Source of the DNA: Chara braunii
Lineage: Eukaryota; Streptophyta; Charophyceae; Charales; Characeae
Reading direction: 5' to 3'
Assembly (NCBI GenBank): GCA_003427395.1
Contig: BFEA01000010.1
Coordinates: 7,262,402 to 7,296,165, forward strand
Length of the DNA stretch: 33,764 nucleotides
Position numbers and translations under genes: made by a program. How positions within the stretch are numbered: the first letter of the stretch is position 1; each line of letters begins with the position of its first letter. Of the stretch, positions 18,420 to 30,689 are shown piece after piece. Under the pieces are notes generated by a model. That model was given only the letters and a program-made list of their open reading frames with translations, had not been told where the DNA came from and searched no databases.

Positions 18420-19457
18420 ACATCTCAACTCCCTCTCCGTTTTATAGGCCTATCCTCTGCGTTCTGAACGAAGGACTCAGATTAGTACTTTTCAGACCTT
18501 ACCAGTATTTCAGGAATTTTACAGTTTTCAAAATGATTTGCAAATTAAAACCGAATAGCTTTCAGAGAAACACTCGTGACTATGACCCAATCGATCGATC
18601 ACGAATTAGCCTCTCTCCTGACAGTTCCAGACCCTTGCAATATGACAACAGGTTCGGAACTACGGTCCCATAACAAGGAACCGATGATCGCACTTTCCCC
18701 CTTTTTAGTGCAACCTCGGTCTATCTCAGTTGGGTGACCGTGTCCGATGGCAAGGAGGGGGCTTATGACCCTCCATGAAGGGGGTGATAGGCCTCCTACC
18801 AATGCGGCCGCGGGTCACCCTCCTTTTGAGGTCCTGCCTCGCGATGTCAGATCGAAGCACACCCACAAACTGTATACGTGGGATCGGCCTACTTAGGCTA
18901 TGAGTCGCCGAGTTCGAAATACAAACCGTTGACCTTCCCGTGAGATGACAGGCCGACAGGCGGGAAACTGGAAATAGGAAAAATTAATACTGATAATAAT
19001 AATAATAATAATAATAGTAATAAACGACAATCAATGCGGAAAGAAAAGACAGCGCTTCAAGTTTCCTTTGCGCCGCAGGCTTCGCCCGAATAGCGTTGCA
19101 AGTTCACGCACAAGACCAAAACCCGATTTTCATCCTTACCCCTTTCCTTTCTTTTTCACACTTCCCTTTTTCAGGCCCACTGCATCTAACCTGCAGTACA
19201 ACTACTGGGGTCCTATCGTGCAGAGCCTCAGGCGCACGGACCCGGTACACATAATATTCAAAAGGTTAGGCCTGCCTAGACCACAATACCACCGCCCGAA
19301 CTCGAAGTCCGGTCCTATTGGTCTCCCTACGAAACAACAGACTAATCAAGGAAAGCGGAAAAAGGGATAATGATAACAATAAGTAAATAATAATAATAAT
19401 AATAGAGTGAGACGCAACGATAACCGGGGTTCAGAGGCCATCAGATTTCCCCGAACN
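18420..19457. repeat. Non-coding flank with two (TAA)n tracts
   Basis: (TAA)n microsatellites lie at 18992-19023 and 19384-19404, each preceded by a similar purine-rich lead-in (GGAAATAGGAAAAATTAA and GGAAAAAGGGATAATGAT). No convincing gene lies between or around them. The stretch ends in an N directly before repeat copy 2. Confidence 0.55.
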
Positions 19458-19929
19458 GAAGCTAGTAGTCCGACTGCGTTAAAGTTAGACCCCTGTTTTC
19501 TTTTCCATTTTTCTTTTCTTGCTGCTTTTTGCTTTAGCCTTCTGTTTCTCTGACTGCTGTCAGTGTCATGCATTTGACCCATAACCCTGTAGAGGGGTGC
19601 TCGGTGCAATATAGAAAAGACAGCGCCTATCTCTCTACTTTCGCGTCCCAGGGCGAACCCGACGACTACCACGGCCACAGGCCGGTTGTGCTCTGCCGTA
19701 CAGCAGGGCTCCGAGCCTGCGTGGACCAATGGAAGTCCCGTGGCGCACCCCTTTTGCTGAGGGCTACGCCACCAGGACCTATCCACGCCGAGAAACGAAC
19801 CAGGCACCAGAGCAGGAAACTGGTACTATACAGAGACTTGGTACACAGGAGGGCCGGGACACCGTGCCCTCCGACATAATACCAACCCCCCACCCAGCGT
19901 CCCCGCTGGGTCGAAACGAGAAATTTCGG

Positions 19930-19936
19930 TATAAAA
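19930..19936 (+). promoter_or_regulatory. TATA-like box, copy 2
   Basis: Identical copy of the TATA-like box at 473-479, preceded by the same hairpin (19892-19911) and followed by the same pyrimidine-rich leader up to the ATG at 20339. Confidence 0.45.
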
Positions 19937-20338
19937 CAGCGCAACCTAATATTGCTCTCGCTCATTTCCATTGTGACTTGAGGCGATTTTCGCACTACCA
20001 TTTTTGCGCCAGCGGATTCTTCACCTTTCTCATAGAGCTCGTACTTTTTTGAGCACTTCTTCCTTCTTTGCGCTCACCTTCCTTCTCTGCGTTACATCTT
20101 CTCCCCAAGTGTTCGTCCCCTCTCTCCGCGCTAGCCATCTCTCTTTGTGCTAGGTCTCTTTCTCTGCGCTAACCTCTTCTCTTAGCGTTTGCGTTCTTCT
20201 TTTTGGCGCTAAACTTTCTTTTCTCAGCTCGTTTTCTTTGCTCTTAGTGTGCATCCCAATCACTCNTTTTTGACTATAACTTTTTGCACTATTTCCCTGT
20301 NTCCTGTCCCTATCTTAATTGTTCTCTCACCTTTCGTC

Positions 20339-20809
20339 ATGCCTGAAGCACGTCGTGGACAGGGTAGAGGAAGGGGAGGAAGAGGAGGGAAGGCTAAAGA
20401 GGAGCCGCTGGCCAGGGCATGACAAGATTATAGTTCAGAGGAGGAGGAAGAGGAGGAGCCACGAGGCTACGGCCGCCCAAGGCCATAGCCCCGCTACTCG
20501 CCAGCAGGGTGGTACGAGAGGAATCCATCTCCAGATAGGATGAAGTTCCTCCGAAAAAAAATTGACGCGCGCTACGGCGCACCTAGCGCCTCTTCACCTC
20601 CTTACATCCCTAGAGCTCCTTCCACTCCCGCCGTAAGCAAGGCCATAGTGCCAGCTCCACCTCCTTCTGTCCCCTGTGCCGTCACATCACCTCATCATCC
20701 CAGTCACTGCATTCTCCTCAGCATCTTCCTTCTTCTTTTCCTCTTCCAACTCGAGCTCATGGCTGTCTTTTANGTCTTATATAAGCGTGATTTCTTTAAA
20801 GCCTTTTGA
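20339..20809 (+). pseudogene. Broken RG/E-rich reading frame, copy 2
   Basis: Exact copy of the 882-1352 frame, with the same two stops (20420-20422 and 20486-20488) and the same N at 20773. Both stops therefore predate the duplication, or both copies come from a single assembled consensus. Confidence 0.4.
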
Positions 20810-21480
20810 GTNTGATTTCGACTTACAAAATTTTCAGTTCACTGTCCACTCCATAGCGTCCCAGGCCTGAGAGTTTGGCTTCCTTAAGCCAGGGACGCAG
20901 GTTCCTCGAGAACCAGGCCGATTGTCGGCCACCAAATAAAATTTTAAGAAGGATTTTGTNTGGTTGTTTGACTTGCTCAACTGTTGACCTTTTCACATGG
21001 AGGTTACCTCAGCTCTTGATCAGGCATCTATGCCAAGGATGACCCCAGTAACGAGGGTACTCACTCTGTCTGCTATGCTCGGAGTAGGGTATACTAAACC
21101 CTCTTTTCTGTTCTTTGGTCTAAAAGACATCTTCTCAGTTCCTCACTTGACGGAGATACCAAACCCTTGTTTTCTTTCTCTGGCCTGAGTGAGGCGTCTC
21201 CTTAACTTCTCAGACAAAAGGGAGGGGATACCAAACCCTTTTCTTTTCTCTGGTCTGGGANCTTCAGATAAGTATTTGCATATCTGCAAAACCAGACAGT
21301 CCCACAGACAACAACCATGCCCCAACAAGCAGACCCTCTGACAACCAGCAGTTGAGCATAAACAGACTAAAATAAAACCTATAAATAAAATAATAAATAA
21401 TAATTAATACATAACAACTCTTCTTACCCAGGATTTATTGATTGCCTTGATTTCGGCCCACCACTGGCCAAGAATGCCAA

Positions 21481-22347
21481 ACGTCCCATCAGTCTGACAT
21501 ACCTCATTCGGCCTGCCTCAGGCCAGGACTAGTCAGACCATTTGTCTTGACAGCCCCTTTGACCTGCCTCCAGGTCAGGACCAATCATACTCACTACTCG
21601 AGTATGATAGCCTTTTGGCACTCTCGCCAGGACACCCAGACTATTGCGGGTCTGGTCACCCTGTGACAGTAGACGTCCCGTCAGTCTGACTGTCTCGAAT
21701 CCGGATTTGACCAGTGCGGTCAGGGACCGGCTCACCTACTAGTTTTTGGCCAAGGGCGCTGGCTACCCCGCCCAGACTTTTGAACGTGGGACCCGATCTA
21801 ACCACAGTTTCAGGCTCTGGCTAACCTCACTGGATTGCATCCTCTGACTGCGGTAGGGTTCCAGCTGACCCCTTTCGACCTCATAGGCCAGACTCCCAGA
21901 GTCTTAGCCTCAACCGACTACGGAATTCGACACTCGCGTCGGGGACCTGCTGACCCCACCAGATTGCAACGTATTGCGGTAAGGCTCTGGCTAGCCTCGG
22001 CAATCAACGCACCCTTAGGTTAGAGAAGAAAACCCCGAGGCACAGATAATCAAGCAAGCATATCATGACCCACAAGCAGACTGCCCACGCCCCATAACAG
22101 AACAAATATTTCTCAGGAGACCTCCCTTCAGTCTCAAGAGGTACTGAACAATAACATGCTAGCCAACACTAAGGGTTCGCAAGAGACCTCCCTTCAGCCT
22201 CAAGCAAAGACTTAGTGCTAGCCCCAGAGAGGTCCCTTCCCTCAACTGGGATTTCGTTTCCAAGAGACGTCCCGTCAGTCTCAAAGAAATATTGAAATAC
22301 TGATCTCAGAGAGGTCCCTTCCCTCATCTGAGCAAAGGCAGGGCCTT
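21481..22347. repeat. Hairpin-motif array, copy 2
   Basis: Exact copy of the hairpin array at 2024-2890, with the same 81-base repeat and paired 28-base hairpins. Because the copies are identical they give no independent evidence of selection on the stems. Confidence 0.6.
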
Positions 22348-22898
22348 AGCCAAGAAGCACAAAGCTCCTCTACTGACCACTCTCAGTCAAGTAAAGTTGA
22401 ACTTCTTTATGCCTGCCTTCATCTGAATCTCTTGGATGAACAACTTAGTGAAAGACACGAAGCCCTTCTGCTGATAGCTTTCAATCAGACAACTTCTTTA
22501 TGCCTATCGTGCTTTCTCTTTGTGATAAGAATAATACTGCTTATATCACTTGATGTGCCACAGCCATGAGTTTCCCAGATGTTGACACTGTGTCAATGCT
22601 CTCGGAACTGTACTCACAGTTACTCCCCACTCTCAGGGTTTGACACTCATGGAACGACTGCGGCGCACATCAAAGATACAGTCTCATTAACTTAGTTGCT
22701 TGCTGAGATAGATAACGAAATGACTTGCTGAAAATTGGAATATTGAAACTGAGATGCTGAAATTGGAGTACTGAAACTGAAATACTGAAACTGAAATGCT
22801 GGATTGACTATGCAAGAATGATCATTGTCTGCTGATAACCGAGCCTCACTGTCTTTGTGTCTTACTGTATTCTTTCTCGGTCCTCTATGACCGTTCTC

Positions 22899-24877
22899 TT
22901 ACTTGGATGGTTGACATCTCTTTCCCCTCTGTGGGGTCATTGTAGGGATCAAGTCAGGGTCTCTGAAGATGAACTTACGAAGTCTTGACCCTGATACCAT
23001 GTCGTGAACTCTGGATCCGTCCATTTATGAGATCTCATAAACCTTGCCTTCTGCCTCTCCTGTGATTCTGTAAGGACCAAGCCATCTAGGCTCCAATCTT
23101 TTAGTCCATTGTGTCTCAAGAGAACTGTGAAACATAAGAACATCTTCAATCTTCAATTTCTCTTTTCTTATATACCTTTTCTTGTTCCATCTTTCTTGAT
23201 CCGATAATCTGCTGGATGTCGTTCTCTCTGCTGCATCCATCATTGCCTGATCGGCTTCAGATATTTGCCTCACTCTGATCTGGAGGAGTTCTGAAATAGA
23301 ATAACCCTTGTCACTCTCTTGACTTGACCATGTCTTGACAGTACTCTCAATTGGTAGCGTAGCATAACGGCCATACCACAGTGTAAAAGGTGCATAACTA
23401 GTAGTTCTCTTGACTGTGATATTATCAGCATATACAACAACTCTTAACACCTTTGGCCAGTTGCTGAGTTTCCCTTCACACCACTTGGCCAATGAATCTT
23501 TCAGAGTTTTGTGGCCTCTTTCAACAGGTGCATTCGCTTGAGGATGGTAAGTAGTCACATACCGAATTCTGATACCTAATCTGAGTGTGGTTCTTCTGAC
23601 AATTTCATTTCTGAACTCTGATTCTCTGTCTGGGACAAATGCTCTGATAAAAGGATACCTGAGGTAGACTTCCTCTATCCAATCAGCCACTCGGTCGGCT
23701 CTCTTCCTTTTCAGAGTTTTTGCCTCAACGTATGCAGAGAAATTCTCTCTCATGTTTAGTATGTATCTCATCCCACCCTTGCCTGGAGGCATAGTGATGA
23801 GATCCAGGTGAACTCTATGGCCTAGCTCTACTAGGATTGTGGGGAATAGTGGCTCAATCATTCTTGTGGTAGACCTCTTTTTACATAAGACACATGGTTT
23901 ACAGTATCTGAAAATCACGTCTCTCGTGTCAGGCCAGAAGTAGAGTTTGACAGTCTTGGAATAGGTTGCCTCAGCAGTCCTGTGACCACCGGCAACCCCC
24001 TCATGCAGAGCAACGATTATTTCTAACTGCCTCTCTTTACCACAGACGACTCTTAGTGGAGGTAGGCCTCCTTTACCATCCACAAAGAGATGTCCTCTTT
24101 TTAATCTGAATTTCTTCCTTAAATCTTTACAATAATATTCTTTTAGTTGCTCCCTTTCTATCTTCCTGTCAATTTCTTGATAATTTTCATCATATTCCTC
24201 AAAGAAGAAAAATATATCTTCTTCCTTCTTTTCACTCTCTCCTTCTTCCTTTGAACCTGAACTTTCCCCAACCTCATGAGCAGCCACTGCTGCTGCATTA
24301 GCTGTGGCATACCAATCGTTCGGTTCATTTTCTTCCTCTTTCCCAAGAATCGATTCGTAAACGTATGCACTTGGGATTTCTCCCCAACTATCTCTCTCTT
24401 CCGGCCACAGAGTCCACTTTTAGGAGCATGGTGCCTCATAATCCTCATCATCTTTTTCATTAAGAAAATTATCAACATAGGCAGATTCTTCAATTGTTCC
24501 ATTTACATTTTCTTCTTCTTCTCGCCACTCAATCCGGCTTAGGCCATCTGCTCTGTTCTTCTCAGTGGGGATCTTTTCCAACTTAAAATCATATGTCCAG
24601 ATGAAGGCGATCCATTTGTTGACCGTGAGATCTACCTGTTGGTGCTTTTTAATGGCACCTATCACAGCAGATGCATGAGTCCTCAGGATGAATCTCCTCC
24701 CCAAGACGTAGTGCCTGAAGCACCGGAGGCTATGGATGATTGACAGTAGCTCTTTCTTGAATTGGGTGTAGCCTGTTTCAGTAGAATTGAGGGTTCTGCT
24801 TTCAAATTTTAGGGGTCTTTCTCTCTCATTTTCGTCTTTCTGAATATGTACACTCCACCTAGAACAACTGGTCCTAC
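22899..24877 (-). pseudogene. Ty3/gypsy RNase H and integrase, copy 2
   Basis: Identical to 3442-5420, including the in-frame TAA codons (here 24420-24422 and 23025-23027) and the frameshift in RNase H near 24832. The HHCC and D, D, E positions are the same. Sharing every defect means the damage predates the duplication, or one consensus was used twice. Confidence 0.92.
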
Positions 24878-26148
24878 ATCAGCCTCAATGATGAAAAGTC
24901 TTGTCTCCTCATCATCATAATATGGTCCTCCATTTCTGCTGCAGCCTGTCTTTTATCATTCCATGCTAAGTTAGCCCCTTGTCTTACCATTTCTCTCAGA
25001 GGTTCTGCAAGGGCGGCAAAATGAGGAATAAAAATCCTCCAGAATCCACAGACTCCCAAGAAGCTTCTGATATCCGTCACTCTTTTGAGAGGCAGAGGCC
25101 AGTTCAAGATCTTGACTATCTTCTTGGGATCTGGGCTCCTACCCTTGGAGAAGCATCGGAAGCCCAAGATTATCACTTCTGGTTGGAAAAGAAGGGACTT
25201 TGGCCCACTGGCAGTCAGATTATACTTTCGAAGTCTTTCTAGGACCATCTTTACTCCTTCATCATGTTCCCAGACAAACTTTCTGACTCCCCTTGCGACA
25301 AAAGTCTCATCTCTTACCAAGGGTCCTTTTACAGGATTATCATCGATGTACGGACTGGTTATTTCAGGAGAAATATCCTGCATGACTTTGATCATATCCC
25401 TTTGAACTACTGCCACTCCGTTAGTCCAGCCCTGAGGTACCACGCACATCTGAACAAGCCCCCTTGGCGTGTGCATGACAGTCATTGGCCGGCTAGTGGG
25501 ATCAATAGGGAACTGTTCATAGCCAGAATACAGGTCAACTAGAGAATAAATGCATCGACCAGCAAAGGATCCAACGAGGAGATCACCATTGGGAAGACTA
25601 CCTGCATCACGTACCTTCACAGAATTGAGCTTCTGAAGATTTTGTATCCATCTTAGCCCGCCCCTTGGTTTCCAGAAACAAAACCAGTGGTTAGCATACG
25701 GTTCATCAGCGGGTTCAGCAACATTAGATGCAATCTTTTTATCAAGGTACTTTACAACCTCTGCTTCTTCCTTCAAAGCATACTTGGTTGGTCTATCATT
25801 CCATGGAACATGGTCAACTGTCCAAATTTTGGCCATCTTGATCATGTCCACGTCCAATCGCCCCCTCTCCTCATCATTAAAGGAGAAGGCACTAGAAAAC
25901 TCATGACACATCCTGAAGATATATTCTTTCTCTTTAGGCAGGATAAACTGATCCGAGCCTATCTTCATTGTGTCAAACCTTTCTCTGGTGACCCTATTCT
26001 CCAGTTTTGCTAATTCCCTCAATACTCTTATAATTTGTCTCTCTTTTTCCAATGCTTCATCATAATCCTTCTCTATTAAGACTGTCACTGGGTTTTTCTT
26101 TACCCCTTTGGGTTTGTATTTTCTTTTCGATCCAGTGACTATTTTCCT
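24874..26148 (-). pseudogene. Ty3/gypsy reverse transcriptase, copy 2
   Basis: Identical to 5417-6691. The RT core is open for 404 codons and keeps motif A (LVDLYSGY), motif B (PQGWTNG) and the YIDD catalytic box. It is flanked by the same frameshifts on both sides. Confidence 0.94.
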
Positions 26149-26154
26149 AAAAAA

Positions 26155-26898
26155 GGGTGAGTCGATGCAAATCTCAATTCCATCTTCCCTCCCTTAGCAG
26201 TCTCCACAGCTTTCTTGAAGCCTCCAATTTGCCCGTCCTCATCCTCGAGTTTACCAAGGGCTCTCATTATCTTCGAGACTTTATTGATTTCCACTGAAAT
26301 CTCTTTTTAGGTTTCTCGTTTCTTTCCTCCCTTAGTCTCCTAACCCTTTTAGCAGATTCCTCTCTCCTGATCGAGTTAGCAGACAGTTGATGCTTAAAAT
26401 AATTTTTCGTACCGAATATAAAGGTTTGCTCCTGAACAGTCTCTGGATCCTGTAGACTAATCCAGGATGACCCCTCATGACTGAAAAATTGGACCGCCTC
26501 CATCCTATGCAAGAATGGAGTTCCCAAGATACAGTCATGATCCAGATCAGGTACTACAAAACTCAGAAACTCCACAGTCATTGTCGCATCCCTGATAGGC
26601 AAATTATCAATGAATCCTGCCACGAACACTCTCCTGCAATATTACTCAGTACATTTTGTGCAGGTCTGTCAATTGATAAATTACGAGCTTCCATCGTTCT
26701 TCGTGAAAGAAGTATGATCTCTGCCCAAGAATCTACGAGGGCTAAAATCTTCACTGAATTACTGCGAATTGTAAGATGCCCACAACCCATGGTTGCAAAT
26801 CTCATCTTGCGACCTGGTAGTGATCTATTCATTTGGTTGGGAAATACTGACCCCAAATAATTAAGTTTCATTTTCTTCTTCTCAATTAACCTGTTCAA
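26155..26898 (-). pseudogene. Ty3/gypsy protease and linker, copy 2
   Basis: Identical to 6698-7441, with the DSW active-site variant and the same one-base shift near 26629. Confidence 0.8.
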
Positions 26899-27440
26899 TT
26901 CTTCTCAATTAACCTTTTCAATTTTTCTCTCAATTTGGGTGCTAGTGTCATTGCTTCCTTGAAAGACAGTGTCACTTCCGTTTCTTCCAGCATCTTAGCA
27001 ATTACATCAGAAATCACTGTCCCATCATCCAAATCACTCTTGAGAACAAATTTCCTCTTTCTCCNNTGTTCATTNTTTTCCTGTGAACGCTCCGGCTCAG
27101 NNTCATCAAGGATGTCGATAAGTGATTNCTCAACCTTCTTTCTTTTCTTTTNTTCTATNATTTGAGGTGTCATACGGGNTTGGTGGTTCCTTACTTCACC
27201 AATNCTGACACTAGGTTCCATGATAAGTTCGGGAGGTAAATCACCATGGAATGNCATCATGTTAGCCAGGAGATGAGTCTTTCCATTGNAAGAGGACTCT
27301 ACTATTCCAGAAGGATNCTGAAAAGTAGGGTTCCCTCCCAATGNAGACTCNCTCGTTGATGNCTCACTAGGCNCNCACTNTGTCAGTGTTAAGGANTGCA
27401 GAGANATCCGNGAGGTATGAGACTCCNTGCTCTTAAACAT
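26895..27440 (-). pseudogene. Pol N-terminal segment, copy 2
   Basis: Identical to 7438-7983, with the same 23-bp tandem duplication (26876-26898, 26899-26921) and the same 23 Ns. Shared ambiguity codes at the same positions are not expected from two independently assembled loci. Confidence 0.75.
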
Positions 27441-27518
27441 GATGAAAAGATGAAGATTAAGAANAAGAGAAAGGCTAATGTGAATGTTNATTTCCTCACT
27501 GGAGACTTGCGTAATGAA

Positions 27519-28490
27519 CTAGTACAAAGAGCAGACGACCCTTATACCATGATTCAGCTGTCTGGGGTCCAACTTATTCCATGAGCTATCACAGACATGG
27601 CCCGTTGCATCTTTCTTTGCCACCCCACTTCTTACATCCTCCTCAAGTGGCTTGTAGTACGTGGTAGTATGTCCACTTTCGCCACAATAGTAGCAAGTAA
27701 AACTCCTCTTAGGACGGTCATCATATTTTCTTCTCTCTCTGTTTTCTCCATCACCATTCTTTCCATTCTTTTTGGATTTGGAAGAATCCCCTTTCTTACC
27801 ATAGCCCTCGTTGCCATCATCATCGTCGTCATCCTGTTCACTTTCGGCCTTCTTCTTTCCCCTGTCATCCACAACATGCGTTGTAGGCCTTGCGGGCATA
27901 AAGTTAGCCATCACTTTTTGAAGAATATTCTCAGCAGTCGGATTGCTTCCTCTATTCATTCCATTCTCAGTCTCCCAGTCCTTGGCCAAAGTACTGATCT
28001 GATCCAATGACCATTTCTTATGGGAGACAGTAGGTAGAGTTCTTATGATAGCAACCATCATCCTATCTAAGAGGATAGTGTTGAGCTTGATTAGGAACTG
28101 CTTGCCTTTCAGTGTCAGTAAAATTTGTCAAAAATATATTTCATCTTTGAGCTTCGTCCAATTATGGAATTCTTCTTGCTGTTCGGATGAAGGTCTGAAG
28201 AAAAACATTGAAAGTGTCGTATTTAGCTCTTCTGATGTTAAGTAAGTCCTTAGTTGTGGTTGGAACTGAATCTTTCTCAATTTTTTTTTTCCAGTCTCTC
28301 CTTGACTTCTTCCCAAGTAGTAGCGCCTTCCATTAGCTCNTGAACTGCCAATCTTGAGTCAGTATCACAATAAGATAGAAGATGCTTAAGCCGTTGTTTA
28401 TCTGTTCAGCCATAACTGAACCCAAATAACTCATACTCGTCCAGAAAATCATTAACTTGGGGCCCTCTGAAGAAGGGAATTCTCTCATCT
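27519..28490 (-). pseudogene. Ty3/gypsy Gag, 5'-truncated (copy 2)
   Basis: A diverged copy of 8062-9024, open for 180 codons from 28061 to the stop at 27519. It keeps Trp (TGG, 27975-27977) where copy 1 has TGA. Its zinc knuckle has lost the last Cys: CYYCGESGHTTTYY, with the next Glu changed to Lys, both by G-to-A on the coding strand (plus-strand positions 27655 and 27653). Upstream it has TGA at 28406-28408 in the core, retains the 13 bases deleted in copy 1, and has an expanded T run (28279-28290) that shifts the frame. It ends at 28490 inside the core domain, where unrelated repeats begin. Confidence 0.88.
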
Positions 28491-28690
28491 GGCCATTTAA
28501 GTTTGGGGGTGGGACAGTCTTAAGCAGAGATTTTACCTGCTGGATATTGGTAGAGCATTCCTCTTTTGTGTTATGGCAAAGAATTATGTGGGCCTGACGA
28601 GTGAGTTGGGATATCACCAAAAGCATGCAAACGCGGACAGGCGATGTAACTCTTACACGAGAGTCTCACTTCTGAAACAAAACTACTCTA
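28491..28690 (-). repeat. 200-bp dispersed repeat, inverted copy
   Basis: Reverse-complement match (about 95% by eye) to 15148-15348. It runs from GGCCATTTAAG to AACTACTCTAG. It contains no convincing reading frame. It is joined without spacer to truncated gag on the left and to the third repeat-head copy on the right. Confidence 0.92.
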
Positions 28691-29088
28691 GTCCAACTGC
28701 GTCAGACCCCTGTTTTCTTTTCGATTTTTTTTTTTTTGCTGCTTTTTGCTTTAGCCTTGTGTTTCTCTGATTGCTGTCAGTGTCATGGATCTGACCCATA
28801 ACCCTGTAGAGGGGTGCTCGGTGCATAATAGAAAAGACAACGCCTATCTCTCTACTTTCGCGTCCCAGGGCGAACCCGACGGTTACCACGGCCAGAGACC
28901 GGTTGTGCTCTGCTGTACAGCAGGGCGCCGAACCTGCGTGGACCAATGGAAGTCATGTGGCGCACCCCTTTTGCTGAGGGCTACGCCACCGGAACCTGTC
29001 CATGCCGAGAAACGATCCAGGCACCAGAGCAGGAAACTGGTACTATGCCGAGACTTGGTACACAGGAGGGCAGGGACACCGTGCCCTC
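28691..29088 (+). repeat. Third, partial copy of the repeat head
   Basis: This 398-bp stretch is a diverged copy (roughly 95% by eye) of 11-414 and 19468-19871, in the same orientation. It begins at GTCCAACTGC and ends at GTGCCCTC. It lacks the hairpin and TATA-like motif that follow in the other two copies. On its left it abuts the inverted 200-bp repeat and on its right it cuts off the second gag gene. It is a separate dispersed element or a fragment of a long terminal repeat; I could not establish termini or a target-site duplication. Confidence 0.9.
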
Positions 29089-30673
29089 ACACACCGCGCC
29101 CCCGGAGTTTATCCCTGATGATCTCGCCCACCGGTTCGGCCTCTACGACCGTTATTTCTAACCCGTTGAGCATGATAATGGCTCGTCGCATCCCTCCTAG
29201 CGAGTTCCAGTTCACCCGTTCCCCTTGTGGTCCAAATATCTCCGCCTTTAATGACCTGGTACACCTTCTTTTCAGAATATTATGGTTGAGCCTTGGGCAC
29301 GCACGCACATAATGTCCTATCGCTGTACAGTACTTGCATTGCTCGTTAGCAGGACCTCTCCGTCCGAATCCCCGATTTGCTACACCTGGCGGAACCACAG
29401 CTTCCTGGGGAGGGAGGGCGGATCGGGATACTTGCGCCTGCATAACCAGTAGCGCGCCTTCCATCCTTTCAATCTTATTGTCGACCCCGTGCACCCGTTC
29501 ATGTAGACTTTCAATCCCCTTCTTTACCTTGTCGCCCGTCCTACCGGTCAGATCTATGATCTCTCGTTCCTTGAGCAAGGCCAACGTCTCTGTTACTACC
29601 GTTTTCTCAGCCATATCCGTTACCGTGCTAAAATCAACATCCCGCGTGTTTACGAACTTGCTCGTCTGTTGGTAAGCTGACAGGATCTTGTCTTTGTCGA
29701 ACTCGGAGAACTGCCTAAGGAAATATTTGCTCATTATCCGGTCCGTGCCCCCGGGGATCCTTAGTGCTACTAGAGTAAATTTCGGTAGGAAATCATTGTA
29801 CGTTGCGAAGTTCTTCCTCTGAACTGCCGCTAGGTCGGCCTACGTTGCCATTTTCTCTGTCGCTAGGTACTTCCTCATCATCACATCCCGGGCCTCCTTC
29901 CAAGACCGACTTGCCGCTACAATGGCCATTATGTCCCGTCCTAGGCTTAACGACACATGCTGTCCTAGATGGTCCATCTTTTCCTCCTCGATCCACTTTA
30001 GTAACGCAGCTAGGTTCTCGTAGTCGATCAGGAACTCCGTGATGTTTGCTCCATCGAAAGTCAACTTTTTCTTGGCGTCTGCCAGATAGCCTTGATTTTT
30101 GTTTAGTGCTCGCGCAAGGGACGACATTATCTTCTTAAGGCCGCCCTCGGAGCTGCTGGCCTCGCCTGCCATACTGTTATCCGGACTTTCCTTGCCGCCT
30201 TTCTGTCCTTCTCTTGCTCGACATTCCTCCACGGTCACTACCTTTATCCCCTTGTCCAGTCCCACCTTGGCTGGCTTTCCGTTCGTCCCGGGGTTCCTCC
30301 TGCAGAGGACCTTCTTCGTTCCCAGTCATCATTTCCTTAATCAATCTTGCCTTGTATTCTGCGGTCCTTTTTTCTATCTCGGCTAGTCTGTGCCTCGTAT
30401 CCGATACCCTTACTTTCTTAGGCATGGCTCCTTCCGATTTTCGTGGGCTTGTCCTATCCTTATTTCTGCCTTCCTTGATCCCCTGGGTCCCTTGCCTGCT
30501 TCCCCCAACTTTCCCCGAGCTTTCTCCTGTGGAGATTTCCTTCCGGTTCCCTTAGGTATCATCCGGATTTATCGATTCTCCGTCCTTCTGCCCTCTTCGC
30601 TTTGTGCGGCACTGCCTCCTAAGCCTGGTTCTCCTTCACTCTTACGGTTATCTGTCTCCTCCTCCGTTGCCAT
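29089..30673 (-). pseudogene. Second Ty3/gypsy-type Gag, 3'-truncated
   Basis: A different, more GC-rich element. The probable start is ATG 30673 (MATEEETDNRKSEGEP), with a charged, disordered N-terminus broken by a TAA and frameshifts between 30673 and 30265. From 30265 one frame runs to 29089. The Gag core is KKLTFDGANITEFLIDYENL and LKWIEEEKMDHLGQHV, then TAG at about 29850, then FATYNDFLPKFTLVALRIPG, and a knuckle CKYCTAIGHYVRAC (CX2CX4HX4C). The stop TGA (29087-29089) is made at the junction with the third repeat-head copy, so the natural C-terminus and any Pol are missing. The protein would form the particle and bind genomic RNA. The core style is that of basidiomycete Ty3 Gags. Confidence 0.82.
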
Positions 30674-30689
30674 TTTGCCTAGTTCTGCA

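Larger units (their letters stand above)
19458..28490. repeat. Long direct repeat, copy 2
   Basis: Second copy of the 1-9024 repeat. The base just before it, 19457, is an N, and the flank to its left is unrelated sequence with (TAA)n tracts. It has Ns of its own at 20266, 20301, 27464, 27489 and 28340 where copy 1 has a called base. Its right end is abrupt: at 28490/28491, inside the conserved Gag core, it switches to an inverted copy of 15148-15348. Copy 2 therefore lacks the first part of gag that copy 1 still has. Confidence 0.97.

Noticed and set aside
18992-19404. Telomere- or centromere-type repeats
   Set aside because: The (TAA)n tracts are short simple microsatellites of about 20-30 bases, with ordinary flanks.
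28490-29090. Solo terminal repeat with TG...CA ends
   Set aside because: The block does start TG and end CA, but flanking bases show no target-site duplication and the first T is not shared with the 15348 copy. It is made of two separately occurring repeats.
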